This document shows, piece after piece, positions 11,591 through 22,305 of a DNA stretch of 64,000 nt. The stretch covers positions 2,294,001 through 2,358,000 of the forward strand of contig JANATG010000008.1 in NCBI GenBank assembly GCA_029449235.1, read 5' to 3'. Each line of letters opens with the position of its first letter. Within the stretch, counting starts at the first letter, position 1. The notes below the pieces were generated by a model, which worked only from the letters and a program-made list of their open reading frames with translations, had not been told where the DNA came from and did no database searches. This stretch comes from Linnemannia schmuckeri (taxonomy: Eukaryota > Mortierellomycota > Mortierellomycetes > Mortierellales > Mortierellaceae). A program made the position numbers and the translations under genes.

Positions 11591-12641
11591 TTACTTTTGG
11601 GCGGCCTGGATGGCTGCATGGATGGCCTCACCGAACTCAGGGGCAGAGGCCGGGTTCTGACCGGTGACGATGCGTCCGTCTGTGACGACCTTGGCGCCCC
11701 AGGCCTTGTCTGCCTTGTGGTAGTGCGCACCCCGCTGCTTCAACTTTGTCTCCAGCAACACGGGAACCACTAATTTGTCGAAGGAGGAGGATAGAAAATG
11801 GTGAGGAGGGAGGTAAGTGAGAGGGTTAGAGAGATGTAGAGGATGAACTCAGGACCACACGGCATGACGACAAAGTAAGGGGCTAAAGAAAAATACAAAT
11901 TGCCACAGTATCATGGTATACAACCAATGACTTACAGTGGTCTTTCTTGACGGCGCGCTCCTCATCATCACTGAATCCAGTAACATTCTTGTCCTTGACC
12001 AAATACGTTCCATCCTTCAAAACAACATCTGTCAGCGCAATGGGACCATGGCAAATCGCCGCCACAACCTTGCCGGCTTCGTAAGCATCAGCAGTGAGCT
12101 TCAATGCGGCCTCGTTGTGCTCCAAGTCGAACATAGGTCCATGTCCGCCAGGGTAGACGATGGCTTCGAATACCCACTCGCGACCAACGAATTCAGAGAT
12201 CTCGTGGGTGTAGTCGACCTTGTGCTGGTAGTCCTGGTTGTTCAGGAATGCAACCGTGTTTGGGTTGTCCTATTTTTTGTTGTTATTTATGGTGTCGTTT
12301 GGAAGGAGTTGAGGAAGGAGCGCGTGGAAAGGGTGTAGATTGTGAGTTTGTGTTATGGTTCTTTGGGGAAGGGAGAGGGATACACATAACGGTGATTCAT
12401 CACACACCAACACCAAAGCAACCTTCACTAAACAAAAACAAGTTCATACCTTAGCAGCCTCAACGGATCCCTTATCAAGTGGCGCCTTACCACCCTTGGG
12501 CGAGGCAAAGACAACCTCATACCCATGACGAGCCAAGGCAATCGCGGGCTCGGCAACTTCCTCGGCATACCAACCCGTCTGCTCTCCAGAGTTTCCGAGC
12601 TTGTCGTGGGACGTGAGGACGAAAAGAATCTTCTTGGTCAT
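11591..12641 (-). CDS. DJ-1/PfpI family protein (Hsp31-like glyoxalase III / class I amidotransferase fold)
   Basis: Exons 12641-12450, 12269-11936 and 11769-11591 give 234 residues, the usual size of Hsp31-type DJ-1 proteins. The N-terminus (KKILFVLTSHDKLGN, then GWYAEEVAEPAIALARHGYE) and the nucleophile elbow VVAAICHGP, with Cys near residue 137 followed by His, match glutathione-independent glyoxalase III/chaperone enzymes that convert methylglyoxal to lactate. YPGGHGPMFDL is the conserved glycine loop. The C-terminus GQNPASAPEFGEAIHAAIQ is also typical. A cytosolic stress-protection role is inferred from the family. Amidase activity is not implied despite the fold's name. Confidence 0.93.
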
Positions 12642-13659
12642 CTTGAATGAAGTGTGTATGTGCAGTGGAAAGTGTTTTGTTGGTGAGAAAAGTGTGAGAA
12701 AGTTAAGTGAGAAAAAAAAAAAAAAAAAAAAAAGAAGAGGAAATGATCAAAAAAGGGCAAGCTATTTATGCAAAACATTCGCGCGAACCGACCACATCAC
12801 GACATTTTCACTCTCCTCCCTACCTCCCCACTCTTGAACGTTGCATTATCCATACTATACGTGAATGAGCGCATCATCACCCAATTGCGCGACTTTTTTT
12901 TCCCACCATTGCATTATAAATCCTTCTGTAGTGCAAGCAGGCTTCAATTCGATCCTATCCGGAGTTACTCCGTCCATCACCGGCAATTGCAAGTATCAAA
13001 GAATCCGACAACTTCGATCATCTTCTTCATCCACACTCTTTCTTCACAAAGTATCTAGCTATCCTGCGAAGAAAAAAAAAAAAGATCGATTTGTCATCTA
13101 TAGGATTCGAACATGGTTGGTTGCAAGAAGAGCATAAGGCAGAGACAGACTCCAGTCGAGTCGGGGTCGCTCCTTCCTATTTTATCAAAATTTGTTCTCT
13201 TGCCTTCCACATATTCATCAGTGCAAATTTGCCCAAACGCTGCATTTGCGATCTCAGTAAAATCATGATTGCAGTCTCTAACACTAAGGAGTGCTTCTCC
13301 AACTAGCTACACGTACATCTACGTCTACAACATACATCAATATGCTCCACTAGGGCCACCTTGCACACATAGCATGCATATAGCACAATTGGCAAACAAA
13401 TTATTCTTTTCTTCTATGGTTGGTTTTTAATTCATTCAATTGACTAAACTAGGAAGCAGCAAACCACTCGACCAGACCGGTTCCCGAGGTTGGTGAATCC
13501 AGGAAAAGGACAGGAGTGTATGTGGTATGGGTGTTAGGGAGCAATCCTTCCATGTGAAACTGTCCAGCAACAAAGAGAGGAAGAATGAGTTGGTCCATCC
13601 GTCCGAGGAAGTGTTTTTTGTTTGTTTTGTTGTTGGTTGCATTGACGATGGGTCGAGCT
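12642..13659. other. Intergenic stretch, no gene recognised
   Basis: It covers the upstream region of the DJ-1-like gene and the downstream region of the A20/AN1 gene. It has an A run near 12713-12733. Short plus-strand ORFs here have no recognisable domain. Confidence 0.5.
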
Positions 13660-15240
13660 TTAATCCATGCGGGTGAAACTGCGACCGCCCCGTGGCTTGT
13701 CGTTCAACTTTGGATTGGCCTTTGTCAAGATATCCTTGCCCATCTTTGCAAAGTCGAATTCGCAGTCGTGTTTATCGATCGACTTGTGTGCATCGCAGAA
13801 GACATATTCACAACGGCACTTGTTAATTGCTTGTTTAGCGAGAGGGATCTAATAAAGAGAACACAAGACGAGAGCCATATGGTTAACGCACAAGGTCATG
13901 TTACTTGAATATATATACATACGTGGCAATGCGAGCCACATAAGCAGATTGCAATATGATAAATGAAGGATGCGGGCTCCCGTTCTTTACCTTGGCACGG
14001 CACATGAAACACCTTCCCTTATTTGCCTGGACGGCCTTCTCGCCGGGTGCACCATCGTCAGCTGGGGCGGCAGTACTTGCTGGTGCGACGGGTGAGGATG
14101 AGGATGTGGCGGGCTGTGATGGTTGTGCTGGTACGAGTGCAGGTGCGGGCTGTGCTGTTGGTGGCGTGGAGGTGGCGACAGTAGGGGTTGTTGGGGGTGA
14201 GACTGCGGTAGGGGTCAATTGTGTGAGGGGAAGGGTGGGCTGGGTGATCTTTTGCGAGGGTGATCCGGCAGCCTCGACGGCGGTATTGGCAGCAGCGTTG
14301 TTATTCTTTTGACCGACCTCCTTGAAGCACTTGGAGCACATGTTGTTGTTAATGGGATTACTATTAGACCAGGAATGAGAGACATAGAGAACGTCATGTG
14401 GAACAGTGAGTTAGTCATTTGTTATGTCAGGTTCAGTTTAGTGACAGTGACGGTGAGAGAATAAGTCAGTTGGGTTGGTCCAGGTAGAACATATGTCTAG
14501 AGAAGACAGGAGAGTTGCTTCCGATACTGACTGTCGTCAGCCGATATCGGCGATATGGGATCACGCGGACAAAAAAAAAATCATAACAAAATGGCTGGGG
14601 ATATATTTTGTGAATGCTTGCGGTGTGTATGTATGTATGCGTTCTTGTGTTCGCATTGCGAACAGAGAGAGAGAAAAAAAAAAAAGGCCGCGCAAGTAAG
14701 GGATACAGGCAAGCAAATGTCTGGAAGTGATGTCTTCCTTTTTTTGTTCCTCCCTTCCCTTCCTTCCGTCTTCTTCCCCTCTGTTGTTGTTACTCCTTTG
14801 CATCTTGGTACTTTGCGGTCATAGCCGAATGATATGCAGGAGACAGACACACAGACAGTCAAGAGCAACAAAGATAGAAAAATATGATTCACCACATAAA
14901 AACGCTGCAGGCAGTAAAAGAAAAAAGTATGATGTGTTGGAGCAGATGGTAACATAAAAGCGAGGAATAGAGAAATAGCCCAAAAAAGGTTGCTTGCGTA
15001 CGTCTATCCGCTAGTGGCATATGAAAAAATGTATATATATATATTCTGGAGTGAAGAGGCAAGAGGGACAGGAAGGGGCAAAGGTAGTAGTGACAGTGAC
15101 AAGAAAGAAGAGCAATAAGAAGAAGAATAAAGAAGAGAAAAGGAAGAGAAAAGAGAAAGTGAAAAGAGAGAGGCTTACCCGTAGAAGCCGCAGCCATTGG
15201 CGCAGGTGATGGGCAAGTTCTGAGCGTTGTTGTCTTCCAT
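13660..15240 (-). CDS. A20/AN1 zinc-finger stress-associated protein (ZFAND5/6-like)
   Basis: Exons 15240-15179, 14360-13991 and 13848-13660 sum to 621 bases and encode 206 residues. Exon 1 and the start of exon 2 form the A20 finger: CANGCGFYGNP, then NMCSKCFKE. A long Pro/Thr/Ser/Ala-rich linker (about residues 35-130) leads to the AN1 finger: CFMCRAKIPLAKQAINKC, then CEYVFCDAHKSIDKHDC, with its Cys/His ligands in place. The end, KANPKLNDKPRGGRSFTRMD, resembles the conserved tail of this family. In animals and plants such proteins bind ubiquitin and modulate stress signalling or proteasome delivery. The role here is inferred. The first intron is long (about 820 bases). Confidence 0.93.
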
Positions 15241-16332
15241 TGCTGTATTAAGTTGTGTGTGTCTGTGAGGCGAGTTGTTGATGACTTGCTGTAAGCTGTG
15301 GATAGATTGAAGAGAGAGAGTGTTGTTGTGGCGTGAGTGTAGAGAGCTGGTGTGAGTAAGGAAGAAGAGTATTAGGGAGAGAGGAGTAAGTTAATAAGTA
15401 TGTAAAGAAAGAGCGAGAGGGATGGAGGGTGAGGTCGTTGTTTGTTAAATAAGAAAAGGAAAAAAAGAAAAAAGAGAAAAAGAACGAAGAAAGCGGACCT
15501 TTTATTTGAGAAGGGGGGGGTTGAAAGAAAAGTGACTTTGCCAACCAGTTCCTTCCTTTTCGTTCTTTACTTCTAACCCAGTGAAGGCTGCGTGATCCCT
15601 TTGGTGCGGAAGACCCATCAGTGAGAGTGACCAATCACGACTGGAATAGGGAAAATTTCATTTCTCCAGGCAGCAGCGGCAGCAAAGTATGACGCACTTT
15701 GGCCACAGACAGACAGACGACGGACAGACAAAAATAAATTTTTATTTCAAGAGGTTCGAGGGTGATGGACTGAGAGTGAGGGTGAGTGTTGGCAAAGAAT
15801 TTTTGAGCTCTCCCCTCTTTTGTGGCCATCGTATGGTCCAAAGGGACAATAGATGGCCTTTTGGCCCTGGTTAGTGGTGTAATGATACATACACAGTAGG
15901 GGGACACACATCCAAATGGAAATCAATACCAAGGAAACACACATAACATACCAACAAAGAATGAAACCACAGGCAAGTGTCATTGACAAATTGTTCAAGT
16001 TGCAAGTGACTAATCAATCAATCACATATGAAGAGAGCTAGTTTATCCTAGTTCTTCTCCAACCTTCCAGGGTGGTCCCATCACCTCGCCAAGATCCCTC
16101 GATTAGGTTATCTTTTAAGACTCTTGTCCTCAAGGGACAAACGTCGTCACACCTTTTTTTTTTTGCCCTGTTCACTTGACGAACAACGCCGCCATTTTTC
16201 TTCTTCTTTAGTTGTCTGCCTCTGTCAAGCAAACGCACATTCCCTAGGGGCACTTTCTCGTCATGACCTAACACACATCTCTCCCCCTCAATCCCTTCCA
16301 CACTACCTTCTCTTAACAACACTTTTATCCAA
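15241..16332. promoter_or_regulatory. Divergent intergenic region between the A20/AN1 gene and PSO2
   Basis: The two genes are transcribed away from each other, so about 1.1 kb carries both promoters. The side near the A20/AN1 gene is purine-rich on the plus strand. I see no defined motif and no intact ORF of recognisable family. Confidence 0.4.
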
Positions 16333-19150
16333 ATGAACAACATCACCTCACAACGGAAACATGACCTCGTAGAAACACACCTGCACACCCTACATACCAA
16401 CAACAATAATAATAACAGCAATGACAACAATGACACCGATCAACCTCTCGTCAAGAGAAAGAGACGCACCTTCTCTCTCAAACGACCCTCCTCACTCCCT
16501 CCTTCTTCTACAACCACCTCTCCAGCATCAACAACAACCACAACCGTCGTTTCCACCGATACCACACAACAACACTATGCCACAGCATCAAAACCGACAC
16601 CAACAACAGCAACAATTGAGCAGAGTTTCATTGACACAGTCAGCCCCTCTTTCAGTAGTTTCTGCTCTTCGTCCAGCCACCTCCACCACCTCATTCCTCA
16701 ACAGGACTCTGCAGCAGCATGGAGTCAATCGGATTCAGAAAGAGAGAGCAGCAGCCTACTCTCCATTCCAGATTGCGACAGTCAAAAAGAGCGTGCTCTT
16801 CAGGAGAGTAGGACCACAACCACAACCACAACTACAACCACAGCAGCAGCAGCAACAGCGACAACGTCAACAACAGCAACAGCTACGGCAACGGAATCCT
16901 TTGTTCAACTTCAATGTGTCGCTTCAGAGGAGGAGGAGGACCTCGATGACTTTGAAACCCCTCCCCTTTTCCCGGCGACCACCGCCCCAAGCTCAAAGGT
17001 TGTCCAGCATATCAAGACGCCACCAACACCAAATGAACTCGCTGTCCAAGGTGCTGGAGGTTCTTCAGCTGTAGGAGTAGATGAGCCAATCATTGACGCC
17101 GCCAATAGCGGCAACAACAACACTCTTCCAGATGACCCTATGCATGATCCTGACTGCGATGAAGATCCGATCGATAACGACAATTTCGGGCTGGACGAGA
17201 TCCAAGATTGGGACGATTTTGAGGACATCACTTCAGCAGAAGCAGTACCAGTTGATCCTGTGCCTGAGAACGCTTGTCCTGTCTGTGGGCTAAACTTATC
17301 AGGTTTAGACACCATGGTATGCCCCACAGAGTTAAACGCATTTCTATGCTATACATTTGTTCATGCCCCCGCCTGTGTGGTCTTTGTTTCGGATGGTTCT
17401 TGATGGTAGGACGAAGCCTTCCTTACAATGCCTGTATCTTTTATTTTTTGTCACTAGACTCCAGCTGCACATGTGAATCGATGCCTCGATGAGTCTTTAG
17501 CGGTGCAGGAACAACACGCACCAACCACATTCACGACATCTACAACCGCGGCTGTTGCGAGTGAACCACTAGCGTCAAGAAACCCACTGTCCGGCATCAT
17601 TGGTACGATCCGCACCGTCATCACTAATTTTCCGTCCTACCCTCCGCAACAACAACAGCAATCCGGAAGCAGCAACAGCAAGGACTTGGGTCCATATAAA
17701 CAGCCCAACGGCAAAAAGGCAGGCGGAAATTTCAAGCCCAAACCTCCCCGGCCGTGCCCCTTTTACAAGAAAATGCCTGGTACGTAACAAGTAGAACCAA
17801 TCTACAAACCTCACCAATAAGCCCTTTTGATTTTGGACACTAACCAACAAAGATCTTATCTTTTTATTTATAATAGACACTGGATTCACGGTGGATGCGT
17901 TCTGTTATGGGAAAGTGGAGGGCTGCAATGCATACTTCCTCTCTCACTTTCATTCGGATCATTACGGCGGATTAACTTCGACCTGGAACCACGGACCTAT
18001 TTACTGCTCCAGCATCACTGCAAACCTCGTCATCACTCGACTCAAGGTGGACGTACAGTATATCAAGCGACTCCCCATGTATGAGCCAACAGTCGTCGAC
18101 GGAGTAACCGTCCGACTCATGGATGCGAACCATTGCCCAGGATCGGTCCTCTTTGTCTTTGATCTTCACAACCCGAAACGGCGCTATCTCCATACAGGAG
18201 ATTTTCGAGCATCACCCGATATGACCATCGATCCCATCCTTCGCCAACCACAAAATGTGCCCATTGACATTCTCTATCTCGATACGACATACAGCAACCC
18301 ACGGTACACATTTCCGCCACAGGATGTCGTCATTCGGGAGACCGCTCGCCTCATCTGCAACGAAGTTGGAATCCATACCAACCAACCGGCGGCCGTGGCA
18401 GCAGCGGCACCTGTTGTCAAAGTCACCAAACATGTGAACGTGATGGAGAGTTGGCTGAAGAAGAAGACTGGAAACAGTGAGAAGCTACTCTCAATGTCGA
18501 TCAAGTCTTCGCAGATTGCGAAATCCAAGCAAGCATGGAAGGAACCAGCGGAGAAGAACAGGATTGTGATCTGCGTGGGGACGTACTTGATTGGTAAGGA
18601 GCGGGTCTTCAAAGCCATTGCCAAGGCCATCAACAGCAAGGTCTATGTCCAACCGCACAAGTTACAGATCTTTCAGTGTTTGGAGGATCCCGAGTTAATG
18701 GAGATGCTGACGAATGATAGGCATGAGGCCCAAGTCCACCTACTGCATATGGGATCGGACATGTCACCGGAGGCACTACAAGACTACTTGGATTCGCTAG
18801 CGCCGACGTTTGTGCGGCTGATTGCTATTAGGCCCACAGGATGGACGTTTACTGGTAACAAAAAATTTACACCTGCCAACGACAATGGACCAACAGCAAC
18901 AGATATGCCCACACGGTCTCCTGTAAGTCTCGAACTTCGACCTAGCTACACATCAGCGACGGTCAAGATATACCCAGTTCCGTACTCGGAACACTCGAGC
19001 TTCAGCGAACTTGCAGGGTTTTGTCGGTCCCTCAACATTCACAAGGTCATCCCTACGGTGGGTGTTGGTAGTGAGAAGGGACGGCATGCTATGAACGAGT
19101 GGTTCAAGCGCTGGGAGCAAGAACGGCAACAAGGCATCGGATGGGATTAA
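16333..19150 (+). CDS. PSO2: DNA interstrand-crosslink repair nuclease Pso2/SNM1
   Basis: Exons 16333-17316, 17458-17779 and 17877-19150 sum to 2,580 bases and encode 859 residues. The first 300 residues are Thr/Pro/Gln/Ser-rich and probably disordered. A UBZ4-type zinc finger spans the first splice junction: CPVCGLNLSGLDTM joined to TPAAHVNRC. The metallo-beta-lactamase fold follows: SHFHSDHYGG (motif 2), DANHCPGS (motif 3) and HTGDFRASPDM (motif 4). The beta-CASP domain ends with VPYSEHSSF. These ligands belong to the Pso2/SNM1A 5'-exonucleases that unhook interstrand crosslinks in the nucleus. All catalytic motifs I can check are intact. The start is the first ATG of a low-complexity N-terminus and could lie further downstream. 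Confidence 0.95.
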
Positions 19151-19268
19151 CTAGATCGAATAAACGCACGTGACTCAATTCGATTTTTGTTTAAATAATG
19201 CAACAGTTTGCCTGACTCTTTTCTCTTCCATCAGCCAATTACACAGACATACACGGAAACGCAACACC

Positions 19269-20559
19269 ATGAGTTCAGGAGACGAGCAGGAGATGTCAGG
19301 AACAGAGAGCAGCTGGGACGAGTCCATGGAAATGGCACTCTTCTACGCCGCCATCAAATTCAAGCCCGTTGGTACGGCCAAGTCTGTCCTCTTTTTCATG
19401 CAGAGACAGCCTACCAATGTTGCTCTTTTTGGAGTTGTAAACAAAGGCAACGCGGCCTTGCTTGTGCACCCCTTCTGAACAATACGCCACCATTTTTTCT
19501 GCTTTCATGGGGATACACAACATTATTAGGCATGCATAAGCACTTCCGGATGGTGAATCTTCACAAGCACTTCAACAAACATTCACCGACTCCTTGTACG
19601 ATCGCAGAACTGTGGGAGAAGCTTGGGACGATGTATGATCTTCAGACCCTAGACGAACGTGTAAGTAATTTGGGAGGGGGGGTTGCTGTTCAAGGTTTCT
19701 CCGATCTTATTTTCCCACACCGTAGCATGCATGGATTGCGAAGGAACAACACAAGAAATAACAATGGGTCCAGGAGTCGATAAGGAGTACAGACCTTAGA
19801 ATATGGAGACTTGATTAATTTACTAAATAACTATTCTTCTCAAAACACTATTACAAACAACCCTATAGGAGGACTCGGGATTATTTGCGGATGAAGACGA
19901 AGAAGAGGAAGAAGACAGCGATGAGGAAGGCGAAAAGGATTTCAGTTTCAAAAACAGCGAGGAGTTTGTGTTGCCTCTCCACGAGTATGATCATTTGGTC
20001 ACCGAGGTCGCGGTTCGGGAACCGTCCAGGAACCCGTCTCCTTCACCCATGAGAACCACCCGCGCTCAACGTGAGGGGTCGCAGACTCCCTCAGTTGCTG
20101 ATTCTAGCCGTGCTTCGTCACCCGAAGAAGATGATAGTATGTGTCGCTTGGATTGATGCTGCTGTTTTTAATCGTCGTTCTTTTTGGCATTATGCTCCGG
20201 ATGTCGTGATCGGACCGGAATAACTAACGTCAATGCCTTGTTTTGCTTGGGCGAAAATGATGGTATTAGTGCCGAGGAAGAGACGGACATCGAGGGCGAC
20301 AAAGAAGTCGGATGTGAATGAGACATCGAGTCCACGGACGTCAAGTACAACGACTGCTTCTTCAACGCGGCGTGCGACCCGCGCCAAGGCCGAATCTGCG
20401 CCCGTCACCACTCGCGGAGCACGCAAGACCGGCAAGAAGGTAATACAGTCTGAGCATGTCTATGGAAACAAAAGATTGAAGTGTGTGGTGCCTTAATGTC
20501 TACTGCAGAATATGGAAAGAGAGCTAACTTGCGCTGTTATTGTTTATTCGTCGACTTGA
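19269..20559 (+). CDS. EAF7: NuA4 histone acetyltransferase subunit Eaf7/MRGBP
   Basis: Exons 19269-19371, 19530-19660, 19869-20136, 20270-20439 and 20509-20559 sum to 723 bases and encode 240 residues. The CT20/Eaf7 domain is at the N-terminus: WDESMEMALFYAAIKFKPVG, MHKHFRMVNLHKHFNKH and IAELWEKLGTMYDLQTLDE. An acidic stretch (DEDEEEEEDSDEE), a Ser/Pro-rich region and a basic tail (PRKRRTSRATKK and RGARKTGKK) follow. Eaf7 forms, with Eaf3/MRG15, the TINTIN module of NuA4 that targets acetylation to chromatin. The last 17-residue exon is uncertain; reading through intron 4 would instead end the protein at 20496. Confidence 0.9.
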
Positions 20560-21127
20560 ATTTGATAGTGAAGGACTTTCTGTAAGTCTGAGTAAGACAG
20601 AATATCAGTTGGACAAAAGAATAAAGCCCATGTATCATAGCAAAACACGGTCAATCAAGAGTAGTGCTATAGTAGTCGTAGTAGTGCCACAAGGAATGAA
20701 GAGAATGAATGTCAAATTTCCTCAAAAATGTCACCTCCCATCCCCCCCTCTGTTGGCCGATTTGTCACTCTAGGAACCCTCCGTTCTTTCGCTCATCCCA
20801 TCCCTCTGCCTGTACGAGCTTTTTTGTCTTTCTTGGCCGATATCTCCCTATCTAGTCTCCTAGAAGGACACCATACTTCCTTTACCTTTTTTCCTCTTCC
20901 TCCTTGAAAAATTAGCAAGGGGAATATTTTTCACAGGGTAAGGGGTGCACAAGGTTGATGAGATGCGCTAAACAACAAAACTTTTTCCACCCCTCGAAAT
21001 GAAAAGGGACTGTGTTCAATCAGTCCTCTTCTACATAAAAAAGTGGCCAGTGCCCGCGCCTCGCCTTTTGTTTCCTCTTCACCTTCACCGTCCTTCACGA
21101 CAACCAATCCTTAATAAATCCTGTTAG
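20560..21127. other. Intergenic stretch upstream of the PDI relic
   Basis: I searched this stretch for the missing N-terminal thioredoxin exons, in particular a Cys-Gly-His-Cys motif, and did not find them. It ends in CTGTTAG, which looks like a splice acceptor, exactly where PDI homology begins. Confidence 0.5.
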
Positions 21128-21696
21128 GTAGTGGTGGCTAAAGTAGACGCAGCAGTCGAAAAGTCCGTCGCTTCAAAGTACGGCGTATCGGGCTACCCAA
21201 CCCTCAAATACTTCCCCTCCACCAGTCTCACCTCCCTAATCGAATACTCTGGCGGGCGTAGTGAAAAAGAACTCGTCTCTTTCCTTAACAAGCACGCCGG
21301 AAGCGCCCGCGTCCCCGGCGGGAACCTCCTCCCAATGCAGGTCGTATCTTTTCCCTCGACTCCATTGCCTCCCAATTCGCCCTCTCCCACTCCTCGTCCT
21401 CCTCGTCGCCCAAGGAAAAGAAGATGCTTACTGAACAGGGCTTGAAAGCCGCGAACGAGTCAGGGGACAGAAACGCAAAGCATTACGCCAGGGTGTTTGA
21501 GAAGGCTGGAGAGTCGCTCGAGTTTATTGCGGCCGAGACGGCAAGGCTGGCAAGGATCATTCAGGAGGGGACCCTTAGCCCGATAAAACTAGATGAGTTT
21601 TCGATTCGCCATAATATCATCTCTGCCTTTGCTCTACCTCCCAGCCAATCTACTGCCACTGATCAAGCCGAGAATCTCGAACGCGACGAGCTTTAA
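21128..21696 (+). pseudogene. Truncated, frameshifted protein disulfide isomerase (ERp38-like) relic
   Basis: Homology begins abruptly after an acceptor-like TTAG with AKVDAAVEKSVASKYGVSGY, PTLKYFP and EYSGGRSEKELVSFLNKHAG, the second half of a PDI thioredoxin domain. An ERp29-like C-terminal helical domain follows (LTEQGLKAANESGD, then KHYARVFEKAGESLEFI), ending in the ER-retention-like tetrapeptide RDEL. The catalytic CGHC and everything upstream are missing. Around 21336-21342 (CCAATGCAGGTCGT) the frame shifts by one base: residues before and after it fit the family only in different frames. It is therefore a 5'-truncated relic with at least one frameshift. An expressed fragment or a sequencing error at the shift cannot be excluded. 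Confidence 0.8.
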
Positions 21697-22305
21697 GAAA
21701 AGTAGCAAGTAACCAAAAACGCGCCGTCTAATAAGATAAACGCGTTCTCTCCACGTTCAAAAATGAGAGTATTCCTTTCTTCTTCTTCTTCCGCCTCCAG
21801 GAACGTTATCATATTGTTCCAGTAAAATATGCCAAAGATACCTACCCATGGTTTTGTACAACATTATATTTTTCCGCCTGGGTTTGATGATATAACAAAA
21901 ATTGCATTCATATGTCTCTTTCTTTTTCTTCTGCCTGTGTTCCGCCTGTGTAACACCCGTGTTCTTCTCCGCTAGGCGTTCCTTCCATGTCATGTACCAT
22001 CATTCCTTCCAAGTCAGATACCATCATCAAAACTCTGTGTGTCTCTCTCAAATCTCTCTGTCTCTCCTTGTCTGTGTGTGTCCGTGTCTGTTCGTTCGTT
22101 CGTTCGTACGTATGTGTCCTCAAATAGTGCCTGTGTGGTCTGTTCCGTTACGGGGGGTAACCTCGATAAAAAAGAGAGTGTTCTTGATCCTGACCAAAAT
22201 AAAATTCCCTGCTCCAAATCAAGACTTCGGATGAAAATGTTCCAGTAGTGTTCCGTTCCGCTCCAGTATCAAAATACAAATCCTCCTTGTAGACACACAA
22301 CCATT
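21697..22305. other. Convergent intergenic region with a short tandem repeat
   Basis: It lies between the 3' end of the PDI relic and the 3' end of the FET-like gene. A degenerate tandem repeat of about 26 bases (TTCCTTCCATGTCATGTACC, then TTCCTTCCAAGTCAGATACC) lies near 21980-22030, and TTCG tetramers near 22090-22110. I see no gene. Confidence 0.6.

Noticed and set aside
11471..11773. Plus-strand frame overlapping the last exon of the DJ-1-like gene
   Set aside because: It is antisense to the supported DJ-1 C-terminal exon.
22068..22120. CRISPR-like or satellite array in TTCG/TGTG repeats
   Set aside because: These are simple short tandem repeats without regular spacers in a eukaryotic intergenic region.
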